DNA from: Forficula auricularia
Lineage: Eukaryota; Arthropoda; Insecta; Dermaptera; Forficulidae
DNA: 64,000 nt
NCBI GenBank assembly: GCA_024734495.1
Contig: JALMQS010000075.1
Location: forward strand, 10,970,757-11,034,756
Direction of reading: 5' to 3'
In this document: positions 24,446 through 35,569 of the stretch, one piece after another
Position numbering within the stretch: the first letter of the stretch is position 1
Layout: every line of letters begins with the position of its first letter
Made by a program: the position numbers and the translations under genes
The notes under the pieces: model-generated
The model's database searches: none
What the model was told of the DNA's origin: nothing
Seen by the model: only the letters and a program-made list of their open reading frames with translations

Positions 24446-24902
24446 TAAGAGCTGAAACAAGCGATAGAGCACACATGTAAAAATACAATAAAATTTTTTT
24501 ACAAAAAATCCAAAGTTGTTAATTATAAAATTATATCTTACAGTATTAGCGACACAATTAATTTTATAAATAAATTGTCCGCAGGCAGAGTTGTTATGGA
24601 TTTTATCATAATATACAAAATTATATGAAATATAAAATGGTACATAAATCTTGGTGTGCTCTCACTAGATATGCGCAACGTCTCAAGTACAAATACAGCA
24701 AATTTTAATTTCATTCAATTAATAATAACATTATGAGGACATTAATCTAATTAGGATCACTGACCCCTCACAAACATCTCTCAATTAAAAGGATTTCTCA
24801 AAATAATTAATAAACATTAAGAATATCAAATTTGAATTTAAAATGACAATATATAAAAAAATACAATTTTTTTTATAATTCTTTCCCTTTTCCCAATGTT
24901 TA

Positions 24903-25200
24903 CTATACTTGGGCATCAGTATTTGTCAATATTGACAAGTAGGCATTGCTAAGCCCAATACAATCTGTTTGAAAATTAAGAGCCCTTTGCCCATAGGTCT
25001 TAATAAAACATTTTTCGGCTAACAGAGGCTTATAATTGTTATCTAATCTCATCAAGACGACAGCATCATCAAACTCAAATCCATGTGTCGTTTCAATATG
25101 ATGTGAGCTCAGGGCTGTCGAAGCTTTTTAATTTATTATACTTAATTCATGTTCTCTTTTTCGTAAAGACTTATTGAACAGTCCGTGGAAACCAAAAATC
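24903..25200 (-). pseudogene. Penelope-like retroelement, GIY-YIG endonuclease C-terminus
   Basis: Read from about 25200 down to the stop at 24903-24905. It contains LRKREHELSIIN, then an in-frame stop, then ALSSHHIETTHGFEFDDAV, a middle segment with CFIKTYGQRALNF, and LSNAYLSIL. The series arginine helix, 'ALSSHH..TTHGF.FDDA', 'LLAEKCFIKT' and 'LN.QTD' is the characteristic layout of the GIY-YIG endonuclease that follows reverse transcriptase in Penelope-like elements. The GIY-YIG strand itself is decayed, and the RT domain is absent upstream. It is a 5'-truncated, stop-containing relic. The hammerhead-like motif at 24402 lies downstream. Confidence 0.7.
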
Positions 25201-25705
25201 CAGAACATTTTAGCTGTGTGTTTGTGTTTATTCATAAAATGTATATTGGGGATAACACGACTTTCACTTACAATTCCAATTTCATTAAAATTATTCATTC
25301 CAATTACAATAAATATTAGTACAATGATAATATTATCGAAAATTTAATTGAGCACTTCTGTAAAACAAATAAAAAAATACTCCCCGTAGTCAAACAAATG
25401 ATAACACATCTAACAGAGAAAAACAAAAATCGTAAAGAAATTGTTTAAATAAGTACAAATTAATTATTATTAGAAACTAAATGGATGAGAAAAAGTTCAA
25501 GAAACCAACATTAAACTAAAAATATCTAAACGAGATTTCATTTCAAGCCTCCGTCAGAAACAGTCGCGCTCAGATCCGGTCTCTCAATTGTTTTGATTTC
25601 CCGACCGTTTTATTTATTTTATCGTAATTTTTATTTGATAAAAAAATTGATAATTTATATTTATAAGACTTGATTTGAGAATTTTTTTAATATTAATGTA
25701 TATAT

Positions 25706-25975
25706 GAATAATTTTTCGAGGATATATTCTCAAGAAATGGCTTACATTTTTTTTCTTTTGTAAAAACATAACACAGGTTATATTATTATTTTTTTAATTT
25801 TTAAAAATTTTAATTTTTTTTTTTAAATTTTTAGGCTGATGATGACACTAATATAAAGTGATCTAAACGTCGTATTGACAATATTTTTTTTAAATAATAT
25901 AAACTGTGTTATGTTTTTACAAAAGAAAACATGAGAGTCATTTATTGAGAAAATTGCTCGAAAAATTATATAAAA
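25706..25975. repeat. Palindromic element with hammerhead-like centre
   Basis: The arms 25706-25792 and 25892-25975 are inverse complements with few mismatches; shared text is 'CTTTTGTAAAAACATAACAC' and 'ATAATTTTTCGAG'. In the 100-bp centre, 25836-25870 reads CTGATGA, T, a hairpin closing CACT/AGTG, then TAAACGTCG. That is a degenerate member of the hammerhead-like set. Non-coding. Confidence 0.65.
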
Positions 25976-26147
25976 ATTGATCATTTATTTTTAAGCATAA
26001 AACTTAATAAGCCCTAATGAGTGGTGAAGGGGTCACGGAGGGTTCAGTCCCCACCGGAACTTTTACTTATTAACCAAAATGTTGATATGATGAGCCAGCA
26101 ATCTAAATCAGAATCATAGATAAGTAATATCTCAATAATTAATCCTA

Positions 26148-26702
26148 ATGACCTGGCTTCTAATGAAACAAACGGACAACAAATTGAACGTGAACCTAAT
26201 CCTTCAATTATTAGCGTTAAAATCAGTATTAACAAATATTCAAGAACTGATCCTGGACAATTTTTTGAATTTATTGGAAACAATAAATCTACCTGAATTT
26301 TTAGAATCAGAAATTGAAAATGAAATAACATCTGGTTTAGACGAAATAATAAAACAACTTATTAGCTTGGTAGACTCTTTTGTGCCGATAGATAGTTTTT
26401 TTAAGTTTTTATTTATTTTTTTTAACCTGCGACGTATCATAGCTAAAATCAAGAAAGGTGTAGCCACTCACAAATCGATCAATGGATTTTTGTTCAATTT
26501 TAGGAGTCTGGGGACCATAAAATCAGTTTTTGTCTTAATTCAATTTTCATTTATTAAAGAATTTCGATTACTTTCAGCTAGAAGTGCCTTAATGAAAGTA
26601 GTTTTCATAACATCAGTTATAGAAGACCCAAAATGTGCTACCCCGGGAGAGGAATACAATCCTTACAAATATATCTATATACTTAATGAAATTTTTATAT
26701 AA
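26148..26702 (+). other. 184-codon open frame, probably not a gene
   Basis: The longest plus-strand frame in its neighbourhood. It is rich in I, L, F and N, with no recognisable motif and no homologue known to me. The minus strand is also open over 95 and 75 codons. The 3' third (about 26600-26690) resembles the tRNA-cored foldback family ('GGGAGAGGAATACAATCCTTA' type text), which argues for repeat-derived sequence. A different plus frame upstream (26060-26290) contains more polar text, including EREPNPSIIS. I do not assign a function. Confidence 0.2.
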
Positions 26703-27394
26703 GAGAATGTAAAATAATTTAATAGAAACTTCAGGCTTTGAGACTTAATAACCAAAATTAAAAAAAAAGTTATGAAATTCGTTTAAACCCATTCTCGAAT
26801 TATAGGCCACCCTGTTTATATCTCTGGGCCATTATAAGAAGATGAGAATTCAAAACTTTCTCCCTCTCTCTCTTAATTAAGTTTATATTAACTTAAAAAT
26901 ATATTAGACTTTATTAATTTTAAAAAGAAAAGTTTAGAATATTTGGCATACTTTATCATCGATCAAACAATAGCTTTATGATGTATTATATACCCACCAT
27001 CTACTTTATAATTAAGACATTAAAATATTCATTAAAAAGTTAAATAGCCAATATTTTCCCTTCTTAAAAGATCACATTATATTTCATAGTATATTAAACA
27101 ATATTAATTTTTTTGATATTCTGATATCTAAGGGATGAATTTAGTAGGTACGCGTGTATCGTTCTTTCTAGAATACTAAGAACAATTTCTATTTGATCAA
27201 AACTTGTCTGGACTTGTCTTGTTCATCCTCTCAGCCTCTTACCATAGATAGCTCGAGATGATTCTTCTATCAGTGGCATTTTCAAAATAATATTATAATT
27301 TATCAAATTCTTCCTTGATCCCATTCGAATTAAGTAGTCGATTTCAACGATCATTCCAAATTAGATCATAAAAATACATAAATTTAGACTTAGC

Positions 27395-27590
27395 ATAAGT
27401 CCTGGTTTAAATGTATGGTCTTGGTGTCCCGGTCATTTTGTTATTTTGCCCGGTTATTTAGTAAAGATTAAAAAATGCAGAATATACTCGAAATCAAAAA
27501 GTGCTCTCTCGCAAAATGACAATTAGGCAACATGAACACGTTAATTGTGAACTTAATCATAGTGAGTTTTTCGACGTGATTATAAATAAC
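27395..27590. repeat. Dispersed repeat D, copy 2
   Basis: It matches 6610-6780: 'CCCGGTCATTTTGTTATTTT', 'GCCCGGTTATTTAG', 'GTTAATTGTGAACTTAA' and 'GTGAGTTTTTCGACGTGATT'. It is immediately followed by an old family A fragment. Confidence 0.55.
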
Positions 27591-27599
27591 AAAATGCAA

Positions 27600-27960
27600 A
27601 ATTTGGTCCGAATCCGACAAAGGGTTCCAATTTTTGGTCCAATTTCAACCAAAATCTAATTAGCTCTATCTTTCTACGTTAATTGGCTTTTGATCTAGAT
27701 GGTAGACCCAATTTGGTAACATACTTTACATTGACTAACTAGCAAACATTTTGACAAAATAAGTAATATCCCTTAAAATATAAATTTTTCGAAGTTCTCT
27801 ATAAAAGGTACTGTAGACTGAAACGCCGTGAATTTGCTCAATTTTTTTATCAAAATAGTTTTTGCCGTATTTGAAATATTTCTAAAATACGAATTAAAAA
27901 AAAAACTTTTTTTTATTCACGATTACATTATTTCACCATTAAATGAGAATATGACAGATT
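27600..27960 (+). mobile_element. Family A, diverged 3' fragment
   Basis: It retains 'ACCAAAATCTAATTAGCTC', 'GTAGACTGAAACGCCGTG' and 'TTCACGATTACATTATTTCACC', in family A order. It has lost the C-rich units and the terminal hairpin. It is markedly older than the six clear copies. Confidence 0.55.
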
Positions 27961-29219
27961 TATCGTTTTTCAACTATACGTTTTGAGCTTAGAAACCCTG
28001 AAATTAAAATTATATTTCAACGCTCTTCGGGTCGAAATTCACTCAATAATTTGAATATTTCTTTTTCTTATTTTTTCCTTATCGAGTTTAGAAATGTTTG
28101 AAACTTGGAGATAAATAATTTTTATACCTTTCTGCCTCTTTTTTGCTAAATTCACTACTCACGATAACTAAAAAAAAAAAAAAAAAAAAAAACGAAAAAT
28201 CGTAGCAAGTATTTTCTAATATCAAAATGTTTGTATTTCTAAAACAAAGAACTTCTTTTGGCCTTTCTAACTTGAGAAATTCCTGTCCAAATGCAGAAAA
28301 TAAGAAGCAAATCGAATTCGTAAATGGGGAGCTATCGAACGGCGGTATCAGCTGAAATATGACACACATGTTTGTGTTAATAAACTGTATTAAAAGTTTC
28401 AAGTTTCTAGGTCAAACTTTTTGCTTGCGAAAAATTGCCAAAACTCTTAAATTTGATATAAAAAACTGTCAGACTCCTGAAAAAGTTTTCGTTTCTTTTT
28501 TTTATATATATATAATATATTATATTTAATTTGTTAGGCAAAGTATTTTTATTTATTTACCTAGAAGATTTATTACTGATGAGTCAATCGCACAAGCTTT
28601 TCAAGGTTCAGAAATCGTTTTTTTGGACAATATTGAGTTTATCTTATATCGTCCGAAATAGCTTTAACTCTTACAAAAGTAGGAAACCATAAATACATGT
28701 TAACCTAAATCATTTCAAAACGAAAATTAAAATAGTATGATTTCAGATTGTTTCCTTAATAGATGTTTACACAACTAATTCTTCTACTTAAACTGTTTCA
28801 ATTACCATAGATTCAGATAAAATGTCAGTTTTTTGGCATGTGGCCCGCAAAACTCGTTCTTTTTAATTAAAGATGAGAATTTTGTTGAATCTCTTTTAAA
28901 CAACGTCCATTTAAGTTCTTAGTTCAAAGTTATATATTTTATCTAACAGTGTTCCCCGGAGTCGGCTTACGACCAACTAAAAGACCTTGTTAAAAGAAAC
29001 GAGATATCTGATATGTTTGTCATGATTTATTGATTATGAAAATTCTCCTCTGTCGTTTTGCCATTACTGAGGCGTCGTCGACTGTCGTTAAGGACATGGG
29101 AAAATAATCTTGTCTGAGAATTTTACACATATATCGCTTGCTGTTCAACAATAAACTAATGAGGTTCCTTAATCATATTCATATAAGGATTTTTACATTT
29201 TTGAAGTACCTACTATAAT
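27961..29219. other. AT-rich spacer; repeat E and a 22-base poly(A)
   Basis: No gene seen. Poly(A) lies at about 28170-28192, next to family E text ('CACGATAACTA' and 'AAAATGTTTGTATTTC'). 'GGCATGTGGCCCGCAAAACTC' near 28837 resembles an internal hAT fragment. Confidence 0.35.
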
Positions 29220-29930
29220 AATAATAAAAAATCTCTAGATGTTGTCAAGTACTGAATCCAAGGTGTTATGGATGATTTTAATTATATGTCGGTTCGCCTC
29301 GAAGGACAAAATAGCATTTTGGAACTCAGGTTCAATTTCCAATGCGGGGAAACCAAGCCTTCTAACATATGTTAAAAACCTTTGTAAAACTTTGAATTCA
29401 GTAGTTAACAATCTTTCATTGTATTCTCGAAACTTTTCCTGATACTTTAGGAAATTTGAATTTTTATACTCTAATACTTATTCATTTACGTTTAAAGCTA
29501 CGATAGTAGACATGCTTTAAAAATCAAAGGAACATTTTATTAAAGGGTTTATATTGGAGCTTTTTCTAGTAAAGCAACGACAAGAGCGGCGATAAACCAC
29601 TAATGGATTTTCTAAGTTCTTGTCAAGTAATATGTCCCATTTCCACTCCCAGCACCCCTTTTTGCAGAACTAATTTGTATGATTTTTTGATTGAAAATTT
29701 TATTTCGATTAGTATGAATTGATATAAAAAATCAAGAGAGATGGTCACCTACTAAACCCGAGGTATTGTTTTAATTATGTCAGAAGAGTGTGTTTATCCA
29801 TTTTGGGAATTGATAGTCAAGCCACGTGCCACTGATTTCATTTTTTGGTATTCGGGTACAATTCAAGGGATGACACAAACCTTCTGTCATAGTAAAAACA
29901 CCTCGAATTTAGTAGATGACCATCTGTCCA
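29220..29930. repeat. Two diverged tRNA-cored foldback copies
   Basis: At 29736-29930 the left text 'ATGGTCACCTACTAAACCCG ... ATGTCAGAAGAG' is mirrored by 'CTTCTGTCAT ... CTCGAATTTAGTAGATGACC'. At 29225-29420 'GGAACTCAGGTTCAATTTCC' is the B-box region between decayed arms. Both belong to the family seen clearly at 23.2 and 60.0 kb. The short frames here are repeat noise. Confidence 0.55.
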
Positions 29931-30133
29931 GATTTTCTACAGAAATTCTACCACTGTTTTTTTTTCTTTTTCTTTTCATGGCCGTGGTAAATATCCACTT
30001 GGACAGCTTCAATTAAGTGTATAACGTATAGTGTTGGTCATAGAATAAGACAATAAAATAAAGAATCTTATTATAACATTTCTCACTTGATCATCCCCTT
30101 AATTAAAGAAATGTAAAAGGTTACCACCGTTAA

Positions 30134-30430
30134 CGTTGATGTAGTTTATAATCCTGAACATATTTTTTAATTAGAATTAAGCTCTAAAATGAATAGGAGA
30201 AAATCTATCAACAAATGTACATTTAAATATTTGATTTCTTAAATACAAAAATCAAATAAATAAATTTGATGTAGTTTTGAATTCTGAACATATTTTGTAA
30301 TTACACTTTAGCTCTAAAATTAGTAGGGACTAATCTATCAACAAATGAAAATTTTAATATTTTATATCTTATATATATATATATATATATCATAAAACAA
30401 AAAAACAAAACAAAAACAAAACAAAATAAA
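30134..30430 (+). repeat. About 132-bp tandem repeat split by family A
   Basis: Two units start at about 30134 and 30266 with TTGATGTAGTTT and contain 'CTGAACATATTTT', 'TAGCTCTAAAAT' and 'CTATCAACAAATG'. The start of a third unit ('TTGATGTAGTTTTGAATTCT') reappears at 31198, directly after family A copy 4. An (AT)n run lies at 30368-30390, followed by AAAAC repeats. Confidence 0.65.
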
Positions 30431-31198
30431 TTGACACGTTCTGATGTGGCCATCCAATTGACTTTACCATACACTTCTGGTTGAGTTTGATAGAAGGGCC
30501 TAAATTTTCATTTTTTGTCCCCCCTCCCTCCCATTTTAGGCAGTTAGTTTTTGCATTTTTAGTCTTCTGGTAACCCACTGATTATGTATATAAAATTTGG
30601 TTGAGTTTGGTCCAAGAGCCTAGATTTTCATTTTTTGACCCCCCCCCCATTTTGGGGGTTTGTTTTTGCATTTGTAGTGTGCTAGGCGCTAGGGACCCCC
30701 ACTGATTATGTATACAAAATTTGGTTGAGTTTTCTCAAATGGCCTAGATTTGATATTGACCCCCCTTCCCAAATTTAAAAAAATATTTTCGTTATTATAG
30801 GTTCATTTTATAGTATATTTCATTTTTCTTGTTTGAAAATATTTTAATTTTTAATTTTAACCTCCCCTACAGCCCTTAATTTTGGGTCGATATGCACCAA
30901 AATCTAATCAGCTCTTAATCTCAATGAACCAAAACTACGTGTGAAATTTGGTTTTGATATTAATACAAATTTTTGAGCTAGTTCGTAGACAAAACAGTTT
31001 AAATCTCGAAAAATATAATTTTTTCGATGTTCACTTATTAGGACTTTTTTATAGACCGAAATGCCATGGTTTCGTCCAATTTTTTTGATCAAAATAGTTT
31101 CAGACTTTTTCGAGAAATTTCGAAGAAAAAATTAAAAAACACATTTTTTCATGCACGATTACAATACTTGACCATATCCTGTATGGTAAAGTAAAAAT
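30431..31198 (+). mobile_element. Family A non-autonomous repeat, copy 4
   Basis: It runs from TTGACACGTTCTGATGTGG to GTATGGTAAAGTAAAAATTG. It has three C-rich units, the 'CACCAAAATCTAATCAGC' block and the 3' hairpin. It is inserted at or between units of the 132-bp tandem repeat, giving an exact 3' boundary for the element. Confidence 0.8.
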
Positions 31199-32041
31199 TG
31201 ATGTAGTTTTGAATTCTGAACATATTTCTATTTCTATTTTTTTTCATTGAATTTAAAAATATCTACGTATGGAGAAAAATCATTTTCAACCATGATTTCT
31301 TTTTTTCTCTCTGTGTAAGAACAAAAAGTAGTAGAAAGTTAGTTATTTTGATAAAATAACTTAAATTTTGGGTTTTCTAGCTTTAGAACTTTTGACTCAA
31401 AAATTCAGAAAATATTATTTGTGAATTGATTTATTGAGAATTTAATCGCTATTAAAAAACAAACACTCTAGGCTTCACAGCATATGAAAACCTCTCAAGA
31501 AATAAATGTCGAAACGTCATGCATTCTGATGAGATTGTCATATTAAAAATGTGCAATCTAATTGGTTTCAGCAGAAATTTTTCTTTCGATAAAAAATTCA
31601 ACCAGAAAGGCATTAAGTATGCATATATAATATTAATCTCTGGATCTTTTCTTTAAAAGCTTGATTCTAAAATTTTACGATTTTCAAAAATTCTTTTTTT
31701 AACTCCTTGTGTGTGTGTGTGTGTGTGATCTGAATATTTTATCTATATTTTTTTATTCTTATTAATTTTTAAATTTCTTCCAAATTTTTTTTTGATTCGG
31801 ATCTACACTATTTAGTCACATCCAATAGAATACTTTTTATTTTTAAATATGTTTCCAGGACCAGATTGGATAGGTTAATAACTTTATCATTATCGTGTTT
31901 GAGATGACCATTATGGATCAGGAGATCCGAGTTACAACCTCGTTCGAGGCATAAATGAAAAATATCTGCTTATAATCCGACTTCTGTACTAATACTACTA
32001 GCTTTTATTAAAAGTGTAATACCAGATTAATTTGTCTAAAT
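31199..32041. other. Tandem-unit remnant, repeat E, GT microsatellite
   Basis: It starts with the interrupted 132-bp unit. 'GGAGAAAAATCATTTTCAAC' near 31270 is family E. A (GT)n run lies at about 31710-31727. GTCGAAACGTCATGC followed by TTCTGATGAG at 31505-31535 has hammerhead boxes in permuted order, with no convincing fold. Confidence 0.4.
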
Positions 32042-32049
32042 GGACTATA

Positions 32050-32803
32050 CAGTGATTCTCAACCTGGGTTCCGCGGAATCCCAGGGTTCCACAAAGGGAA
32101 GTTTGGGGTTCCTCGTCCCTAGATGTCAATAAAAGAAAAAATAGTAGTTAGTAGTATTAGCCCTCAAAAAATTTGTCATGTAAAGAAAAAAAATACTAAA
32201 TTTAGAGTCTAATAAGTATTACCTTATACTCAAATAAAACCATTGATATTTAAGAATGCAATGAACCATTATTGTCTCAGTGATACCATTTTCGTTTCTC
32301 TAAAGTTTCTTACGTTTCTTATAATACAACGATTACGTTATATTAGTAACAAAATAAAAACATCATTTAAATTGTTTTATTTTATTATTTTGTTATTAAT
32401 TACTTTTGAAATAATATTGCTTTTCAAATAGATGAGAATATTATTTATGAATATACATTGAATATGTAAAAAAACCTATCCAATCCAAAAGGGGCATATG
32501 GGTATCCCAATGAGATTATCAAAAAAATTTAATAATAATATTATTCGTAAAAATAAAAATGTTAGGTATTGTAATTTAAAATGCAGGTTTTTTGTACCCA
32601 ATTCACCCAAATTCTAGAAAATTTTTAAAATGTGGCAACACGGTCATCTGCGGCGGTATGTTATATTTGGAAGCTATAAAAGTAGCATGATGTTGATATT
32701 TTGACAACAAATTAAATATCTTATATTTTAGTGCTAGGGGTTCCTCATAAATAAATATAGATGCTCTAGGGTTCCTCGCTCTACAAAAGGTTGAGAAACA
32801 CTG
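32050..32803. mobile_element. hAT non-autonomous element
   Basis: The left end CAGTGATTCTCAACC and the right end GGTTGAGAAACACTG are terminal inverted repeats of 15 bp with one mismatch. The octamer GGACTATA flanks both sides (32042-32049 and 32803-32810, sharing one base with the right end). Subterminal 'GGGTTCC' words recur at both ends. 'CAGTG.TTCTCAACC' is a classic hAT terminus. The interior has no transposase; a 62-residue frame is AT-rich noise. Confidence 0.8.
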
Positions 32804-33221
32804 GACTATACTATAGTATCCAAAAACAAAATAAATATGTATGTTTCCTTATATTTGTTTTATTCTAAATTAGTATAAGAACTAGATTGTGCCGGTAGAA
32901 TTTTCGCAATGTCCAGGACTTGTTCTGGGTGTAGGAACATTACACTCTCGCACAACCTTTGTTCTACATTTAATAAATCTTACAAGAAGAATATTTTTCT
33001 ATTATTTGCACTTTTTCTCGGCCTCTTATTCTTGCAATACTTTTCCCTATAAAACTTTTCCTTCTATGGGAAACAAAATAATTGTCCTGGTTTGCCTATA
33101 CTTAAGTACGCGTATTTGAACTTAATGCGTGATAGAAAAATAAGAGAGAAAGCATTTAATTAATATACGAATAATAAAATTCACTAATATTGAATCTTTA
33201 CACTCTCATTTTTTTATTTAG

Positions 33222-35002
33222 TTTATCCAATGCGAAGCATGGGTAAAGTATTGTAATCGGTCTCGGGGCAAGCGTGGCTTCAAAGGGTCCTCAGGTAAAG
33301 GCTACGGAACCCATGGACTCAATTAAAGTCACAAATTGTAGTATTCAATTAGGTTGAATATTAGCACGTGGCGGTTTTGCCAAAAATTACATGGGGTCTC
33401 GTCGAGAGGCCAAAAAGTGCGATTTTTTCATTTAGTGCGTGCGGATGTATGGATGGATGTATGTATGGATGGATGTATGTTATCGCTTTTTTGGCCCACG
33501 ATTTTTTCCACACCGTTGCACCGATTGAAATGAAATTGAAAACCTACCATTAGTTTAACAAAATGAAGCGCTGATTAGTTTTTGGTACATATCGGCCCAC
33601 AAACATTAGTACTTTATTTCAGTACTTTTTTAGTTTTTTCTAAATATCTTGAAAATGACTTAACCAATTTTGATGAAATTTAATATCCTAATTAAGTACC
33701 TTGGGGACCACAAAAAAGGTTAAATAAAGTTTTTAGTAAAATTATATTTTAAAGTACTTTACTCTAGAGTAAGATGGTACTTTTTTAATTTTTTAAATTC
33801 TTTAAAATTTATTCATTTGAAAGTTTTAATATAGCTCATTTAGCCTTGCATAAGTAAGAATGGATAGGCTTCTCTCTGTGAAATGCTAAAAATTTGGGAG
33901 GAATTTTTATGAGTAACCATAGCAACTGCGTTGTTTTCTTATCCGTTACATTTATAGAGGAATCGACTTTAAACCAAAAATAGCGATTGATTCTCATCTA
34001 GTACTTGAGGAATAATCATTCTATATTGGATTTTTGACGTTTCGGTTTTTAATAGTAACCATTGCTGAAGACATAGAGAAATCGATTTTAAACCAAAAAT
34101 AGCGATTGATTCTCATCTAGTTCTTGAGGAATAATCATTCTATATTGGATTTTTGACGTTTCGGTTTTTATTAGTAACCATTGCTGAAAACATGGAGGAA
34201 TCGACTTAAAATAAAAAATAGCGATTGATTCTCATCTAATACTTGAGAAATATCCATTCTATATTGGATTTTTGACGTTTCGGTTTTTATTAGTAACCAT
34301 TCCTGAAGACATAGAGAAATCAACTTTAAACCAAAAATAGCGATTGATTCTCATCTAGTACATGAGGAATAATCATTCTATATTGGATTTTTGACGTTTC
34401 GGTTTTTATNNNNNNNNNNGACATAGAGGAATCGACTTAAAATCAAAAATAGCGATTGATTCTCATTTAATACTTGAGGAATAACAATTCTACAAGCTTG
34501 AGTTGTTTGCCATAAAAGAATTTAGTCTTTTTGATTTTAAGTCGATTCTTCTACATTTTCAGTAGAGGTTTCCATTAATAGTCAAAACATCAAAAATGGA
34601 ATTCAATAAGGTTATTCCTCTAGTATTAGATAAGAATCGATCGTTATTTTTGATTTTAAGTCGTTTCCTCCATGTCTTCAGCAATGGTTACCAATAATAA
34701 TCGAAACGTCAAAAACCTAATGTAGAATTGTTATTCCTCAAGTATTAGATGAGAATCGATGGCTATTTTTGATTTTAAGTCGTTTCCTCTATGTCTTCAG
34801 CAATAGTTACCAATAAAAACCGAAACGTCAAAAATCCAATGTAGAATGGTTATTTCTCGACTCTTAAATGAGAATTATTTTTGAATTAATTTCAATATGA
34901 ACTACAAATTGCAAGTGATATCTGATTAATAATAAAGGAACAAACATATTAATATTTCAAATGAATTTGGATAAAGTTTAGCAACGATCCGTTGCAGTTT
35001 AT
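33222..35002 (+). mobile_element. Family B Helentron-like element, copy 3, expanded by a satellite array
   Basis: It starts TTTATCCAATGCGAAGCATG and ends with the hairpin GCAACG-ATC-CGTTGC (34981-34995). The GGATG/TATG microsatellite lies at 33440-33480. Between the conserved body (to about 33780) and the conserved 3' end (from about 34890) sits the 118-bp palindromic array, absent from the other two copies. Copy 4 begins 10 bases after the 3' end, a head-to-tail arrangement. Confidence 0.65.
33944..34865. repeat. 118-bp satellite array, direct then inverted, with assembly gap
   Basis: About five units run forward (starts near 33954, 34071, 34189, 34309 and 34423) and about three run inverted (about 34520-34865). 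Unit landmarks are 'GAATCGACTTTAAACC', 'AATAGCGATTGATTCTCATC', 'GGATTTTTGACGTTTCGG' and 'GTAACCATTGCTGAAGACA'. Read on the opposite strand each unit ends a GGTT/AACC hairpin with GAAACGTC, a degenerate version of the hammerhead-like motif. Ten Ns at 34410-34419 fall in the fifth unit, so true copy number and arm length are uncertain. Confidence 0.8.
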
Positions 35003-35011
35003 TTTATTTAG

Positions 35012-35058
35012 TTTATCCAATGCGAAGCATGGGTAAAGTATTGTAATCGGTCTCGCGT
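35012..35058 (+). mobile_element. Family B, truncated 5' end (copy 4)
   Basis: 'TTTATCCAATGCGAAGCATG' through 'TTGTAATCGGTCTCGCG', then an abrupt change to unrelated sequence carrying hammerhead-like motifs. It lies directly downstream of copy 3 in the same orientation. Confidence 0.65.
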
Positions 35059-35093
35059 CAATTATTAGAATGTTTTCTTTTTACCGTTTTTCG

Positions 35094-35135
35094 AAACCAA
35101 TGTTTTGGAGGATATACCCTCTTTTTTCAGGGTTT
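35094..35135 (-). ncRNA. Hammerhead-like motif, left half of an inverted pair
   Basis: On the minus strand: AAACC, CTGAAAA, A, GAGG, GTATAT, CCTC, CAAAACATT, GGTTT. The inner and outer helices are perfect (4 and 5 bp). Two core positions are altered (CTGAAAA and CAAAAC), so catalysis is unlikely. It is paired with the motif at 35151 as an inverted repeat. Confidence 0.5.
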
Positions 35136-35150
35136 AAAGCGGTCCATGAA

Positions 35151-35194
35151 GGAACCTTGAAGAAGGAGGGAAGATTCTCCGAAACGACGGTTCC
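35151..35194 (+). ncRNA. Hammerhead-like motif, right half of an inverted pair
   Basis: GGAACC, TTGAAGA, A, GGAG, loop, CTCC, GAAACGAC, GGTTCC. The outer helix is a perfect 6 bp and the inner helix a perfect 4 bp; the H17 residue is C. The first core base is T instead of C. Flanking text 'CCGAAAAATTGTAAAAAG' mirrors text left of 35094, so the two motifs are arms of one palindrome. Confidence 0.55.
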
Positions 35195-35569
35195 GAAAAA
35201 TTGTAAAAAGAAAAACTTCTAATAAATATTATTTTATTGGAAATAATATTTTTATTAATTCCTGGACTGCTTTCCATTCAATCTTCAGCAATAAATCAAC
35301 CAGTCCTTCTCCGAAGAAAAACTTTAAACGTATTAAAATTCAAATTTTTAATTTAATTTAATTTTAATTTCAAATCACGTTAATCTATTTAAATATATTT
35401 TCTAAAGATTTCAAATAATTTCCTAATTGTTTAATAACAACTTGAAAATTAACATAGAATTACTACATTATAATTCTTCTGAGAATGAAATACAATATAT
35501 TATTGTTACTGCCACTGAAAGAGGAGACAGAGGGGAAGGTCGCATTGGATTTCCTTCACTGACTTTTCA

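Noticed and set aside
31505..31540. GAAACGTC followed by CTGATGAG, read as a permuted hammerhead
   Set aside because: I could not pair the helices in any order.
33950..34870. CRISPR-like array
   Set aside because: The 118-bp units are contiguous with no unique spacers and change orientation, and the genome is eukaryotic.
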